The notes: generated by a model from the sequence alone, not told the origin. A stretch of 64,000 nucleotides of DNA from DATENM01 sp045807765 (GCA_045807765.1 JBJMGU010000231.1:10197-74196); one strand, 5' to 3'. Shown: positions 9,020-17,530, counted from the stretch's first letter. Made by a program: numbers and translations.

Positions 9020-9277
9020 CTAATGCATCGCCCGGTGTTCATTGACGCCTTTGATAATGTCGCCGACGGTTAAGAACTTAGGAATCGCGTCATCGGGTAT
9101 CTTGATCTTAAAGGCTTCTTCCAGTCGCAGGGCGATGTTGAGCGCGTCGAGCGAATCGGCGCCGAGGTCTTTCATCAGATGTGTCGCCGGCTCCAGCTGG
9201 TCGCGATCCACGCGCAGCTCCGCGACGATGATGTCTTTTACCGCGTCCTCGATTGTCTCAACCGCTTGTCTGGTCAT
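9020..9277 (-). CDS. Acyl carrier protein
   Basis: An 85-aa acidic ACP. The 4'-phosphopantetheine attachment serine is Ser42 in LGADSLDALN. It carries acyl chains as thioesters for the neighbouring condensing enzyme. The helix after the DSL motif (DALNIALRLEEAFKIKIPDD) differs from the housekeeping 'DSLDxVELVMxLEExF' pattern. This suggests a specialised ACP rather than the main fatty-acid ACP, which is inference. It lies 75 nt downstream of the KAS gene on the same strand and ahead of a strong terminator. Together with the upstream serine-palmitoyltransferase-like gene it may serve sphingoid-base or other special lipid synthesis. Confidence 0.9.
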   Translation of the reverse strand: MTRQAVETIEDAVKDIIVAELRVDRDQLEPATHLMKDLGADSLDALNIALRLEEAFKIKIPDDAIPKFLTVGDIIKGVNEHRAMH

Positions 9278-9352
9278 AGCACTTTCCCTTCGATACAGCC
9301 GTTTCTATATTGTCGAGTTTGGGGCCTGGATTCGAACTTCAAGGCGTACAGT

Positions 9353-10597
9353 TTACCCTTGATACGCGCGCACGACAAGCACGGCGTTGTTGCCGCCAAA
9401 ACCGAACGAATTCGACATCGCCGTGCGCAGTGGATTGCTGCCGCTCACCCGCCGCGCCCCTTCGGTAATGTAATCGAGGTCGCATTGCGGATCGGCTTCC
9501 TCGTAGTTGATCGTCGGGGGGAGAACCTGATTATCAATCGCCAATGTCGCAGCAATCAGCTCAATTGCGCCAGCCGCGCCCATCGAATGGCCGATCATCG
9601 ATTTGATCGAGTTGATCGGAATCTCGCGAGCGCGGTCGCCGAAGACGCGCTTGATGGCTTCGGTTTCGGACTGATCGTTGAGCTTGGTGGCGGTGCCGTG
9701 CGCGTTGATATGATCGATCTCTGCCGGCGTAACCTTCGCATCTTTGAGGGCGCGCAGGATGGCGTTCGACTCGCCATCGGGATCGGGGAAAGTGATATGC
9801 GCGGCGTCCGCCGTCGAGCCGTAGCCGATGATCTCGCCATAGATTCGAGCGCCGCGCGCGACGGCCAGCTCCAGCGCTTCCAGCACGACAATGCCCGCGC
9901 CTTCCGACAGCACGAAGCCGTCGCGGTTGGCGCTGAATGGCTTGCAGGCGCGTTCAGGCGGATCATTCTTGGTTGACAGCACGCGCATGTCTTTCCACGC
10001 ATCCATCACTACAGGAGTCACCGGAGCATCCGCGCCGCCGGCAATCATGCGGTCGGCGTGACCGTAGCGAATCAGGTGAAACGCCTGACCGATGGCGTTT
10101 GCGCCCGACGAGCAGGCGGTCGTCACCGTCAGGTTCGGGCCGCGCGTCTTGAAGCGAATGGCAATGTTTGAAGACGACGCGTTGTACATCGACTTCGGAA
10201 TCGCAATGGCCGAGCGCCGGCCACGGCCATTCGAGAAGAAAGCGCCGCAATACTCTTCAATCGAGCTCTGCCCGCCGAAGCCTGTCCCTAGAATCACTCC
10301 AACGTCATAGCTGTCGAGCTGGCCATTAGTCAGCCCGGCTTCGCGCGTCGCCATGCCGGTGGCCGCAATCGCCATCTGCGAAACGCGGTCGAGGCGTGCC
10401 ATCTCGCGGTCGTCGAAGAAGTCGAGCGGGCGGAAGTCGCGGCAGACGCCGGCGATGTTCGTCCGCAGTCCCGAGGTGTCGAACTCTTCGATACGCACAA
10501 TGCCGCTACGCCCGGCAGTGAGCGCCGACCAGACGGCCTCGCGCCCGCAGCCCAGCGGGGTAATCAAACCGATGCCTGTTACTACAACTCGCCTCAT
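9353..10597 (-). CDS. fabF: Beta-ketoacyl-ACP synthase II (FabF family)
   Basis: A 414-aa condensing enzyme that extends acyl-ACP with malonyl-ACP. The Cys-His-His site is complete: nucleophile in TVTTACSSGAN (about residue 160), first His in NAHGTATKLND, second His in MIGHSMGAAGA. The KAS II start RRVVVTGIGLITPLGCG and end SFGFGGNNAVLVV are present, and length is normal. It lies between the serine-palmitoyltransferase-like gene (upstream, separated by a heptad hairpin) and an ACP gene (downstream). It may be the housekeeping FabF or a paralogue dedicated to the neighbouring pathway; sequence alone does not decide. Confidence 0.92.
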   Translation of the reverse strand: MRRVVVTGIGLITPLGCGREAVWSALTAGRSGIVRIEEFDTSGLRTNIAGVCRDFRPLDFFDDREMARLDRVSQMAIAATGMATREAGLTNGQLDSYDVGVILGTGFGGQSSIEEYCGAFFSNGRGRRSAIAIPKSMYNASSSNIAIRFKTRGPNLTVTTACSSGANAIGQAFHLIRYGHADRMIAGGADAPVTPVVMDAWKDMRVLSTKNDPPERACKPFSANRDGFVLSEGAGIVVLEALELAVARGARIYGEIIGYGSTADAAHITFPDPDGESNAILRALKDAKVTPAEIDHINAHGTATKLNDQSETEAIKRVFGDRAREIPINSIKSMIGHSMGAAGAIELIAATLAIDNQVLPPTINYEEADPQCDLDYITEGARRVSGSNPLRTAMSNSFGFGGNNAVLVVRAYQG

Positions 10598-10603
10598 AAT
10601 GAA

Positions 10604-10677
10604 ATGATGAAGGATGAATGATGAAGGATGAACTGACCGGAGGTCTTAATTCATCCTTCATCATTCATCCTTCATCG
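10604..10677. repeat. Heptad hairpin 1 (word ATGATGA/AGGATGA)
   Basis: The left arm is four 7-bp words (ATGATGA, AGGATGA, ATGATGA, AGGATGA). Positions 10606-10632 and 10650-10676 are perfect reverse complements over 27 bp, with a 17-nt loop that itself can fold (GACC/GGTC). It lies between the stop of the serine-palmitoyltransferase-like gene (10678) and the fabF start (10597). Confidence 0.85.
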
Positions 10678-11919
10678 TTATTGAATGATCTCCATCTTTT
10701 TGCCGATGCGATACATGGCTTCGAGCAGGCGTTCGAGGTGCTCGTCCGTGTGCGTCGCCATGCAACTGATACGCACCAGACTGTGCGCCACTGCCGGCGC
10801 CAGCACAGGGTTGGTGTAGATGCCTTCGCTCATCAACTCCCAGAAGAAGCGGCAGACCAGCACCTCGTCATCCACGACGACAGGGATGATTGGCGTCATG
10901 CCGTTAAAGCTCTCATGCGGTTCGAGCAGCTTGTAGCCCATCGCTCTCAGCTCGCGCTTCAGCTTCGCGCTCGTCGCTAGCAGCCGTGTTCGCAGTTCCG
11001 GCTCGCGCTCGATGATCTCGATGGCTTTCAAGACGGCGGCAGCATTCGCCGGCGACAGCGACGCCGAATAGACGAAGGCGCGGCTGTGGTGCTTGATGAA
11101 TTCGATGACCTCGCGGCGCGCCGCGATGAAGCCGCCGATTGAGGCGAAGGATTTCGAAAATGTCCCCATCACCACATCAACGTTGCTTTCGACTCCGTAA
11201 TGCTCGACTGCGCCGCGCCCGTGAGCGCCGAGCACGCCGATGCCATGCGCTTCGTCAACGTAAACCCGCGCGCCGTACGTTTGCGCCAGCCGGACAATCT
11301 CCGGCAGGTTGGCAGTGTCGCCTTCCATTGAAAAGACGCCGTCAACGACAATCAAGCGGCCTTCGTCAGGCGGCAGGCTTTCGAGCACTTTTTCGAGATC
11401 GCGCATGTCGTTGTGGCGGTAGCGCATCGTGCGCGCAAACGATGCCAGGCAGCCGTCGAGCAGTGAAGCGTGAATGTTGCGGTCGGCGATAATCACATCG
11501 CCTTTCTGGGCAATGGTCGCCAGCGCGCCGAAGTTGGTCTGAAAGCCTGTGCCGAAGGCCAGCGCCGATTCGCGCTTCATAAAGCGCGCCAGCGTCGCTT
11601 CCAGGCGAACGTGCAGATCCATGGTGCCGTTGAGCATGCGCGAGCCCGAACAGCCCGTGCCGTACTGTTGAACGGCTTCGATGGCGGCGGCCTTCACTTC
11701 GGGTCGCGTCGTCAGTCCCAGATAGTTGTTCGAGCCGAACATCAAGACGCGGCGGTCGCCCATCATCACTTCGGCTTCGCCCGCATCAATCGCCCCCGAA
11801 AATTCCGTGAAGTAGGGATAGAGTCCGACGCGGCGGAACTCGTCCGCCTTCGTATAGGAAAGTGCTTTCTCGAACACATCTTTCGCGGCGATCCGCGATG
11901 GCTGCTGCATGCTGAACAC
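10678..11919 (-). CDS. Serine palmitoyltransferase-like PLP enzyme (AONS/KBL family)
   Basis: A 413-aa alpha-oxoamine synthase that joins an amino acid to an acyl thioester. PLP features are clear: DRNIHASLLDG (stacking His), VDEAHGIGVLG, and the aldimine Lys in GTFSKSFASIGG near residue 253. The substrate-side motif TGCSGSRMLNGTMDLH is, from memory, closer to bacterial serine palmitoyltransferases than to BioF or Kbl. An adjacent ACP and KAS agree with sphingoid-base synthesis, where bacterial SPT can use acyl-ACP. No bio genes or threonine dehydrogenase are nearby. Family call firm; substrate inferred. 8-amino-7-oxononanoate synthase is the main alternative. Confidence 0.85.
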   Translation of the reverse strand: MFSMQQPSRIAAKDVFEKALSYTKADEFRRVGLYPYFTEFSGAIDAGEAEVMMGDRRVLMFGSNNYLGLTTRPEVKAAAIEAVQQYGTGCSGSRMLNGTMDLHVRLEATLARFMKRESALAFGTGFQTNFGALATIAQKGDVIIADRNIHASLLDGCLASFARTMRYRHNDMRDLEKVLESLPPDEGRLIVVDGVFSMEGDTANLPEIVRLAQTYGARVYVDEAHGIGVLGAHGRGAVEHYGVESNVDVVMGTFSKSFASIGGFIAARREVIEFIKHHSRAFVYSASLSPANAAAVLKAIEIIEREPELRTRLLATSAKLKRELRAMGYKLLEPHESFNGMTPIIPVVVDDEVLVCRFFWELMSEGIYTNPVLAPAVAHSLVRISCMATHTDEHLERLLEAMYRIGKKMEIIQ

Positions 11920-12000
11920 CCCTTACCTAACGGAATCTTTGAACTACACACCTTATCACGAGGAACCCGAGCGAAAACTAGCTTCCCTGCAATGCCGAGA

Positions 12001-12028
12001 ATTATAGCTGAAAACGCCCGCAGGGCAA
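12001..12028 (-). promoter_or_regulatory. Putative promoter of the SPT-like/fabF/ACP operon
   Basis: On the minus strand TTGCCC (12028-12023) and a consensus TATAAT (12006-12001) are 16 nt apart. The start codon at 11919 is about 80 nt further on. The -35 match is modest. Confidence 0.45.
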
Positions 12029-12037
12029 GCGAGAATC

Positions 12038-12176
12038 AGTAGGCAGTAAGCAGTAGGCAGCAGGCAGTTTTCGCGCCCGTCTTTGTCTTCGGGTGCGCCG
12101 CAAGAAGGCAATGACTTTTCAACACGGTGCTGTACACCGCCATTGACTGCCTGCTGCCTACTGCCTACTGCCTACT
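12038..12176. repeat. Heptad hairpin 2 (word AGTAGGC)
   Basis: The left arm 12038-12068 (AGTAGGC, AGTAAGC, AGTAGGC, AGCAGGC, AGT) and right arm 12146-12176 are complementary at 30 of 31 positions around a 77-nt interior. The right arm contains the alr stop codon (12160-12158), so the last residues of alanine racemase are written by the repeat. Confidence 0.85.
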
Positions 12177-13393
12177 ATCCTTCTGGGCACGCGTTCGCTC
12201 AGGCGGCAGGTGATCTCATAAGAGATCGTGCCGGCGATGGCAGCGACCTCTTCGGCAGAGATTTCCTGCATGCCTTGCTGTCCAATGATCGTCACTTCGT
12301 CGTTGAGTGTGGCACCGTTGATGTCTGTAACGTCAATCAAGGTTAAGTCCATGCTGATGCGGCCCACGATGGGGGCAAACTGGCCGCGCACCAGCACGCG
12401 CCCACAGTTTGAGAGGGCACGCGGCAATCCATCTTCGTAACCGATGGCGAGCGTCGCAATAAGGCTCTCGCGCCCGGTCGTGAAGGTGCCGCCATAACCG
12501 AGCGGCATGCCCCGAGCAACTGTCTTCAGATGAATGATGCGCGTCCGCAGCGCCAGCACCGCTCGCCAGTCGAGCCGAGGCGTTTGCGGATTCACGACAT
12601 CGCGCCACAAACCGTAAAGCACGCCGCCGGGCCGCACCAGGTTGCCGCGCGCCTGCGGATAAGCCAGCGACGCCGCGCTGTTGGCTTCGTGAATCCACGC
12701 CGGCTGATGGCCACGGGCATGGATTTCAGCCAGGGCACTTTCAAAGCGCGCCATCTGTCGCCGGGTAAACTCATCTTTATCCACCTGGTCGGCAGAAGCG
12801 AAATGCGTCATCAGACCATCGAGCCGCAAGTGTGTGAAGCCATCGGCGCTGTCGAGAAAGCGAGCCAGCTCAGCGTACGGCACACCGAGCCGTCCCATGC
12901 CGGTGTCCACTTTCAAATGATAAGCTGCCGTGCGATCTGCGCGCCGCGCCTCGGCGTCGAGGCGTTCGAGAAGGTCGAAACGATACAGCACCGGGGTCAA
13001 TTGCGCGGCCAGCAGCCCGGCTTCCTGCCCTTCCCAGAAACCGCCGAGACAGAGCACGGGCCGCGTCACGCCTGCCTCTCTGAGCGCAACCCCTTCTTCG
13101 GGCAAGGCGACGCCGAACCAGTCTGCGCCGGCCCGTTCGAGCGCCAGGGCACACGCCGTCGCGCCGTGACCGTAAGCGTCGGCCTTGACCGCCGGCATCA
13201 CGGCGACTTCGGCGCCGACCGCCTGTTTGACGAGACGAAGATTGTGCGCCAGGTGATCAAGGTTGATCTCGGCCCATGTCGGGCGGCCCGGCGGCAGAAA
13301 AGCTGAAGTGTGCAGGATGGAAGATGAATCGGCAGCGGCCTGCGACACCAACTCGCCCGACGGCGTATCCCCTGCCCCTTGCTCATCCTTCAT
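12158..13393 (-). CDS. alr: Alanine racemase
   Basis: A 411-aa PLP enzyme that makes D-alanine for peptidoglycan. The PLP lysine is Lys70 in PAVKADAYGHGA. The C-terminal half has the Tyr/Arg region IGYEDGLPR and IVGRISMDLTLIDVTD, as in Alr. About 37 extra residues precede the barrel (RPTWAEINLDHLAHN). The ATG at 13393 has GAGGG 8 nt upstream, so the extension may be real. The end is odd: the last residues (IVGSRQ) and the TAG stop lie inside heptad hairpin 2, so the repeat replaced or extended the native C terminus. It follows dnaB on the same strand with a 28-nt gap. Confidence 0.93.
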   Translation of the reverse strand: MKDEQGAGDTPSGELVSQAAADSSSILHTSAFLPPGRPTWAEINLDHLAHNLRLVKQAVGAEVAVMPAVKADAYGHGATACALALERAGADWFGVALPEEGVALREAGVTRPVLCLGGFWEGQEAGLLAAQLTPVLYRFDLLERLDAEARRADRTAAYHLKVDTGMGRLGVPYAELARFLDSADGFTHLRLDGLMTHFASADQVDKDEFTRRQMARFESALAEIHARGHQPAWIHEANSAASLAYPQARGNLVRPGGVLYGLWRDVVNPQTPRLDWRAVLALRTRIIHLKTVARGMPLGYGGTFTTGRESLIATLAIGYEDGLPRALSNCGRVLVRGQFAPIVGRISMDLTLIDVTDINGATLNDEVTIIGQQGMQEISAEEVAAIAGTISYEITCRLSERVPRRIVGSRQ

Positions 13394-13421
13394 CTCGGCA
13401 TCCCTCGGCGTTGTGGCCCGG

Positions 13422-15806
13422 CTACTCCTTCCACATGTTTTCGAAGCGCGTGAACTCTTTTAAGAAGGCCATCTGCACAGTGCCGGTCGGGCCGTTGCGC
13501 TGCTTGCCAATGATCAACTCGGCAACGCCGCGATTCTCGTCCGACGGGTTGTAGACCTCGTCGCGGTAGATGAAGCAAACGACGTCGGCATCTTGCTCAA
13601 TTGATCCGCTCTCACGAAGGTCGCTGAGCTGCGGGCGGTGGTCGCTGCGGGTTTCGGTGGCGCGCGACAACTGCGACAGCGCGATCACCGGCACATTCAG
13701 TTCTTTGGCCAGACTCTTGAGATCGCGCGAAATCTGCGACACTTCCTGCTGGCGCGACTCGATGCGCCCGCGACCCGACATCAATTGCATATAGTCAATG
13801 ATGAGCAGGTCAAGCTGGTGCTCGGCTTTGAGCCTTCGACATTTGGCGCGCATCTCCAGCACACCGGAGCCCGGCGTGTCGTCAATGTAAACCTGCGTCT
13901 CGCACAAACGCCGCAAGGCGTCGGCCAGCCGCGCCCACTCTTCGCGATTCAAGTAGCCGGTGCGCAGGCGATGCGCGTCGACGCGAGCCTCGGAACAGAG
14001 CAGGCGTGATACCAGTTGTTCGGCAGACATCTCCAGGCTGAAGATGCCGACGGTGCTGCCGTTCTTCGCCGCATACAACGCCATGTTCAACGCCAGCGCC
14101 GTGTTGTGTGTGACGACATAATCATCCGTGATGTAAAGCTGCGTCGGGTGGGTGACGGCGATGCAGCGCGCCTCGACCTGGCGCACCGGCTCAATCGAAA
14201 CAAAGGTCGGCAGCTTGCGCCGCTTTCTTATGGCGGCGGCGCGGGCGCGCTTCTCAGGCAGTGTAAACAGACTGGCCGGCTGTGGGTGTGCAATGTTGAC
14301 GACAAACGACAACTGCCCCTGCTGCTGCTCTCCGTGATATGTGTAGACCGGCTGTTTGCTGTTCTTCGTCGCCCAGCCGCCCAGCGAACGCGCCAGTTCA
14401 ACGACATCGTCTGCGAGCCGCTCGCTCGACGTAGCGAAGCGAACAGAGCCGGTCTTCTCCACCCAGCCGTCAGCATCGAGCAGCCCTTGCAGCAACGCCA
14501 GCCGCGCCGCCCGATTCGCCGTCTTGTATTGCTCCGGGATGAATTTGCTTTCGCTACGTCTTCCCCACAGGCCCAGACTCTTCAGCTCTTCTTTGAGCGG
14601 ATTCGGCCACACGCCATAGCGTCCCGGTCGGCGCTGCCCATCGGTCTGTGCGATGCGATAGTCATATCGTCCGGCATGATTGATCGTCAGCGCGGGCTCC
14701 AACTCCGCCGTCATTCGGCTCAAGATCGAATCGCTCGCCGTCGAGAATCGTAAGCTGTTGAAATCGCCTTCGCCGATGAGCAAGCCTAAAACCCAGGGGT
14801 CTACGGGCAGCGGCTCGTTGTGCCCGAAATCGCCTGAGACCATATCGATCCACAGGCGTTTCTGATAGCACTTGCGCTTGAGCAATGTTGCGACCTCCGT
14901 CGTCTTCAACACTCTTGGCGCCGACCAGTTTCGGTAATGGACGCTCCACAGGTGTTCGCCGCAGCACTCTGTCGCGCGGCCATCCGAGAAGGTCACTTGA
15001 TAAATCTGCTTGACCCCTTGCGGATAGATGCCGATGACGGTCGAAGGCCGGCCATCAACTGAAGCCAGATCATCACCGACTTCAAGCTCGCCCATCGTCT
15101 TCCAGCCGTTCTCTGTGAGCACGCGCGCGTCCAGCGGTTGCGCTTTGCCCATTGACGGGCGCGCGGCGACGATGACCAACTCTTGCCGCTGGAGCCCTGA
15201 GGTCATCTGGTCGAAATCAGTAAAGCCGGTGGGGACACCCGTAATCATTTCGGGCCGCCCGGCCATCTGCTCAATCTGTTCGAGGCGGCGCTGCGCCACT
15301 TCGCCGATGTATTGAAAGCCCTGGCGCACGCGGTCTTCGGCAATCTGAAAGATCAAGGCTTCGGCGCGATCAATGATGATCTCGGGGTCATCCTCTTCGT
15401 CAAAGCAACTGGCGATGATCTGATTCGAGGCGGTGATCAGCTTGCGCAATTGCGATTTAGATTTGACGATCTTGGCGTAATGCTCAATGGTGTCGGTGCG
15501 CGGCACGCCGTCCATGAGCGAGGCGATGTAGGTGAGGCCGCCAACCTGCTCGAACTCGGCGGCCTTGCGCAGTTCATCGGTTAGCGTGATGTGATCGATG
15601 GCGGCGCCACGCTCGCTCAAGGAGATCATCTTTTCGTAGATGCGCCGATGCGAGTCGAGAAAGAAATCTTCGCGCTTCAGCAGCTCTATTGCCTGATTGC
15701 AGACCGCGTTATCGAGCAGGATCGCGCCCAGGATGGAGCGTTCCGCCTCGACATTAGAAGGCAGCCCTTTATCGAAAAAAGGATCACTTGAGGCAGCACG
15801 TGACAT
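13422..15806 (-). CDS. dnaB: Replicative DNA helicase DnaB, interrupted by an intein
   Basis: The replication-fork helicase. N-terminal domain: LPSNVEAERSILGAILLD. RecA-like C-terminal domain: Walker A PSMGK-T, Walker B LLIIDYMQL, and SQLSRATETR. The Walker A motif is split after Lys by a 347-aa intein; removing it gives a normal DnaB of about 447 residues. The ATG at 15806 gives the usual N terminus (MSRAASSDPFFDKGLPSN); an in-frame start at 15890 would add 28 atypical residues. It closes the conserved rpsF-rpsR-rplI-dnaB order. Without splicing the P-loop is broken, so the gene depends on protein splicing. Confidence 0.95.
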   Translation of the reverse strand: MSRAASSDPFFDKGLPSNVEAERSILGAILLDNAVCNQAIELLKREDFFLDSHRRIYEKMISLSERGAAIDHITLTDELRKAAEFEQVGGLTYIASLMDGVPRTDTIEHYAKIVKSKSQLRKLITASNQIIASCFDEEDDPEIIIDRAEALIFQIAEDRVRQGFQYIGEVAQRRLEQIEQMAGRPEMITGVPTGFTDFDQMTSGLQRQELVIVAARPSMGKAQPLDARVLTENGWKTMGELEVGDDLASVDGRPSTVIGIYPQGVKQIYQVTFSDGRATECCGEHLWSVHYRNWSAPRVLKTTEVATLLKRKCYQKRLWIDMVSGDFGHNEPLPVDPWVLGLLIGEGDFNSLRFSTASDSILSRMTAELEPALTINHAGRYDYRIAQTDGQRRPGRYGVWPNPLKEELKSLGLWGRRSESKFIPEQYKTANRAARLALLQGLLDADGWVEKTGSVRFATSSERLADDVVELARSLGGWATKNSKQPVYTYHGEQQQGQLSFVVNIAHPQPASLFTLPEKRARAAAIRKRRKLPTFVSIEPVRQVEARCIAVTHPTQLYITDDYVVTHNTALALNMALYAAKNGSTVGIFSLEMSAEQLVSRLLCSEARVDAHRLRTGYLNREEWARLADALRRLCETQVYIDDTPGSGVLEMRAKCRRLKAEHQLDLLIIDYMQLMSGRGRIESRQQEVSQISRDLKSLAKELNVPVIALSQLSRATETRSDHRPQLSDLRESGSIEQDADVVCFIYRDEVYNPSDENRGVAELIIGKQRNGPTGTVQMAFLKEFTRFENMWKE
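14103..15143 (-). other. Class 3 DnaB intein with LAGLIDADG-type endonuclease domain
   Basis: This is the coding part of a 347-residue intein inserted between Lys and Thr of the DnaB P-loop GKT. It begins with Ala (AQPLDARVLTENGWKTMGELEVGD), not Cys or Ser, and ends TDDYVVTHN before Thr+1. Block B has Trp two after the conserved His (GEHLW). Block F has Cys (VEARCIAVTHPTQLYI), and Thr precedes the final His-Asn. This Trp-Cys-Thr triad with a non-nucleophilic first residue defines class 3 inteins, in which the block F Cys starts splicing. Two dodecapeptide motifs (VLGLLIGEGDF, LLQGLLDADGW) mark a homing endonuclease domain. Whether that domain is active cannot be told. Confidence 0.9.
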
Positions 15807-15916
15807 ACCAATGATTCCACACGTCCTGGGGGATGATTTTGGGAGCGAACGACACCAGAGACAGAAAAAGCGGAACGGCGGCGTTCTCAACCGTTCCGCG
15901 CCAGATGATAGCAGAA

Positions 15917-16023
15917 GGAGGGGCTAGAGACTAGGGGTTAGGGGCTAGTGAAAAGTCGCGTTTTATTTCGCGACTCTCGACTCAACTCCCTGGTCCCCAG
16001 TCCCTGGCTCCTAATCCCTACTC
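15917..16023. repeat. Heptad hairpin 3 (word GGGGCTA/GGGGTTA)
   Basis: The left arm has GGGGCTA, GAGACTA, GGGGTTA, GGGGCTA. The right arm is a degenerate C-rich 7-bp series complementary to it. An inner stem AGTCGCG/CGCGACT closes the loop near 15954-15976. It lies between rplI and dnaB, and the rplI stop (TAG, 16020-16018) is inside the right arm. Confidence 0.7.
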
Positions 16024-16608
16024 CTGCGCTGATTCGGCTTCGTCGGCGACGGCGGCGGCAAGGCCCGGCGCTTCGGTCGCGGCCTCAGTCGTTGCCTCTG
16101 CCGGCGCAGAACTGGCTTCCACAGCCGTTTCCGCGGCGGCTGGCTCTTCGGTTTGGCCTTCCTTGCGCACCTTTACTTTGATGACCGGCGCGACCTCGCG
16201 GTGCAGCTTGATGGTGACATCGAAATCGCCGACCTCCTTGATGGGATCGCGCAGGCTGAGGCGGCGGCGTTCAACGGTATAGCCGAGCCGCTTCAATTCT
16301 TCGACGATGTCGAGCGCCGTCACCGAGCCATAGAGAACCCCATGCTCGCCGACGCGCCGCTCAAAGCGCAGCTCCAAGCCGTCGAGCTTCTGAGCCTCTC
16401 CCTGCGCGCTCGTCTTCTCGCGCTGCTCGCGCTTGGCCAGGACGCGCCGCTGCTCATCGATCATGCGGCGGTTGCCGGCGCTCGCTTTGATTGCCAGCCC
16501 TTGCGGCAGCAGATAATTGCGCCCATAACCGGCGCGCACGCGCACCACCTGGCCGCGCTGGCCGAGGTTGTCTACGTCTTCTTTCAACAAAACATCCATG
16601 TGTGCCAT
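16018..16608 (-). CDS. rplI: 50S ribosomal protein L9 (bL9) with acidic C-terminal extension
   Basis: A large-subunit protein of 196 aa from the ATG at 16608, chosen because GAGGA lies 8 nt upstream. The N-terminal rRNA-binding domain (MDVLLKEDVDNLGQRGQVVRVRAGYGRNYLLPQGLA) and long connecting helix are typical, followed by the C-domain. After about residue 150, where L9 usually ends, there is a tail of about 40 residues rich in Ala and Glu. It ends in a stop codon supplied by heptad hairpin 3. It sits between rpsR and dnaB as in many bacteria. Confidence 0.95.
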   Translation of the reverse strand: MAHMDVLLKEDVDNLGQRGQVVRVRAGYGRNYLLPQGLAIKASAGNRRMIDEQRRVLAKREQREKTSAQGEAQKLDGLELRFERRVGEHGVLYGSVTALDIVEELKRLGYTVERRRLSLRDPIKEVGDFDVTIKLHREVAPVIKVKVRKEGQTEEPAAAETAVEASSAPAEATTEAATEAPGLAAAVADEAESAQE

Positions 16609-16628
16609 TGAAGTAATCCTCACTGAGC

Positions 16629-16714
16629 TGGGGTCAGGGGTCGGCGGGAGTCAGGGGTCAGGTGAAGATCAGTTCTTCACCCGGCCCGCGGCCCCCGTCA
16701 CCCGGCCCCTGATT
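16629..16714. repeat. Heptad hairpin 4 (word GGGGTCA)
   Basis: A G-rich left arm built on GGGGTCA and a C-rich right arm lie between rpsR and rplI. The inner stem GGTGAAG/CTTCACC is perfect and the outer part imperfect. The right arm shares a stretch of about 21 nt with hairpin 6. The rpsR stop (16715-16713) lies at its outer edge. Confidence 0.7.
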
Positions 16715-16985
16715 AGTCCGTCGCGAACGGCAGCAGTGCAGCGTTGCGAGCGCGCTTGATGGCTTCCGCCAGCATGCGCTGGTGCGGCGCGCAGGTGCCC
16801 GAGATGCGGCGCGGCAGAATCTTGCCGCGCTCCGGCACGTAGCTGCCAAGCGTCTTGGAGTCTTTGTAATCGATATAATCGACACGGTCGGCGCAGAAGC
16901 GGCACGACTTGCGGGCGCGCACAAAACGGCGACCACCCTGGCTGCGGCGGTCGTCGCGGCGCGGTTGTTCTCTATCGCTGCTCAT
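16713..16985 (-). CDS. rpsR: 30S ribosomal protein S18 (bS18)
   Basis: A 90-aa small-subunit protein with a basic N terminus and the core KSCRFCADRVDYIDYKD, then RGKILPRRISGTCAPHQR, typical of S18. It retains cysteines (CRFC plus GTC), the pattern of the zinc-capable form. Its ATG directly follows the rpsF stop (TAAATG), so translation is likely coupled. No ssb gene lies between rpsF and rpsR, unlike in many bacteria. Confidence 0.97.
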   Translation of the reverse strand: MSSDREQPRRDDRRSQGGRRFVRARKSCRFCADRVDYIDYKDSKTLGSYVPERGKILPRRISGTCAPHQRMLAEAIKRARNAALLPFATD

Positions 16986-17396
16986 TTATTCTTCCTCCTC
17001 TTCCTCGCCGATCGGCAGCACCGGCTCATTGTTGCGCGAGCCGCGAGCGCCAGCCCCGGCGCGAACGCGGGCGGCGCGGCGGGCGCGGAACTTCTCGGCG
17101 CGCTTCAGGTCTTCGTCAATGCGAATGGTGATGTAACGGATGACAGCGTCGTTGACGCGCATGCGGCGTTCGAGCTCGGCGATCTCTGCGCCGGTGCCTT
17201 CGACCGTCAGCACGACGTAATGGCCATCATTGAATTTGCCGATGGGGTAAGCGAGGCGGCGGCGGCCCATGCGATTGACATTCGTGACCTGCGCGCCCTG
17301 ATTGGTAACGACGTCACGCATCTGCGCGACGAGCGTTTCGATATCGCCCTCTTCGGTGTTCGGGGCGATGATGAACATAACTTCGTAAACTCTCAT
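16986..17396 (-). CDS. rpsF: 30S ribosomal protein S6 (bS6)
   Basis: A 136-aa protein with the S6 ferredoxin-like fold: MRVYEVMFIIAPNTEEGDIE, then GRRRLAYPIGKFNDGHYVVLTVEG and RRMRVNDAVIRYITIRID. S6 pairs with S18 on the platform of the small subunit, matching the adjacent rpsR. The tail of about 40 residues ends in a run of Glu (GEEEEEE), which recalls the poly-glutamate tail of some S6 proteins but is here gene-encoded. Confidence 0.97.
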   Translation of the reverse strand: MRVYEVMFIIAPNTEEGDIETLVAQMRDVVTNQGAQVTNVNRMGRRRLAYPIGKFNDGHYVVLTVEGTGAEIAELERRMRVNDAVIRYITIRIDEDLKRAEKFRARRAARVRAGAGARGSRNNEPVLPIGEEEEEE

Positions 17397-17530
17397 GTGA
17401 GAGACATCCTCCTTGTGGATTTCGTTCGGCTCCGCACAAAGCGAAGCTTACGGTTAAGCCCTGCGCTCGGGGCGCAGAGCAAGGAGATTCACAATAGAAC
17501 CTCTTGGCAAAGAACAATGAGAGAAGTATT

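Noticed and set aside
9179..9976. Long plus-strand reading frame opposite fabF (265 codons)
   Set aside because: It lies wholly antisense to a clear FabF and has Arg/Ala-rich, family-less sequence. In G+C-rich DNA the opposite frame often stays open.
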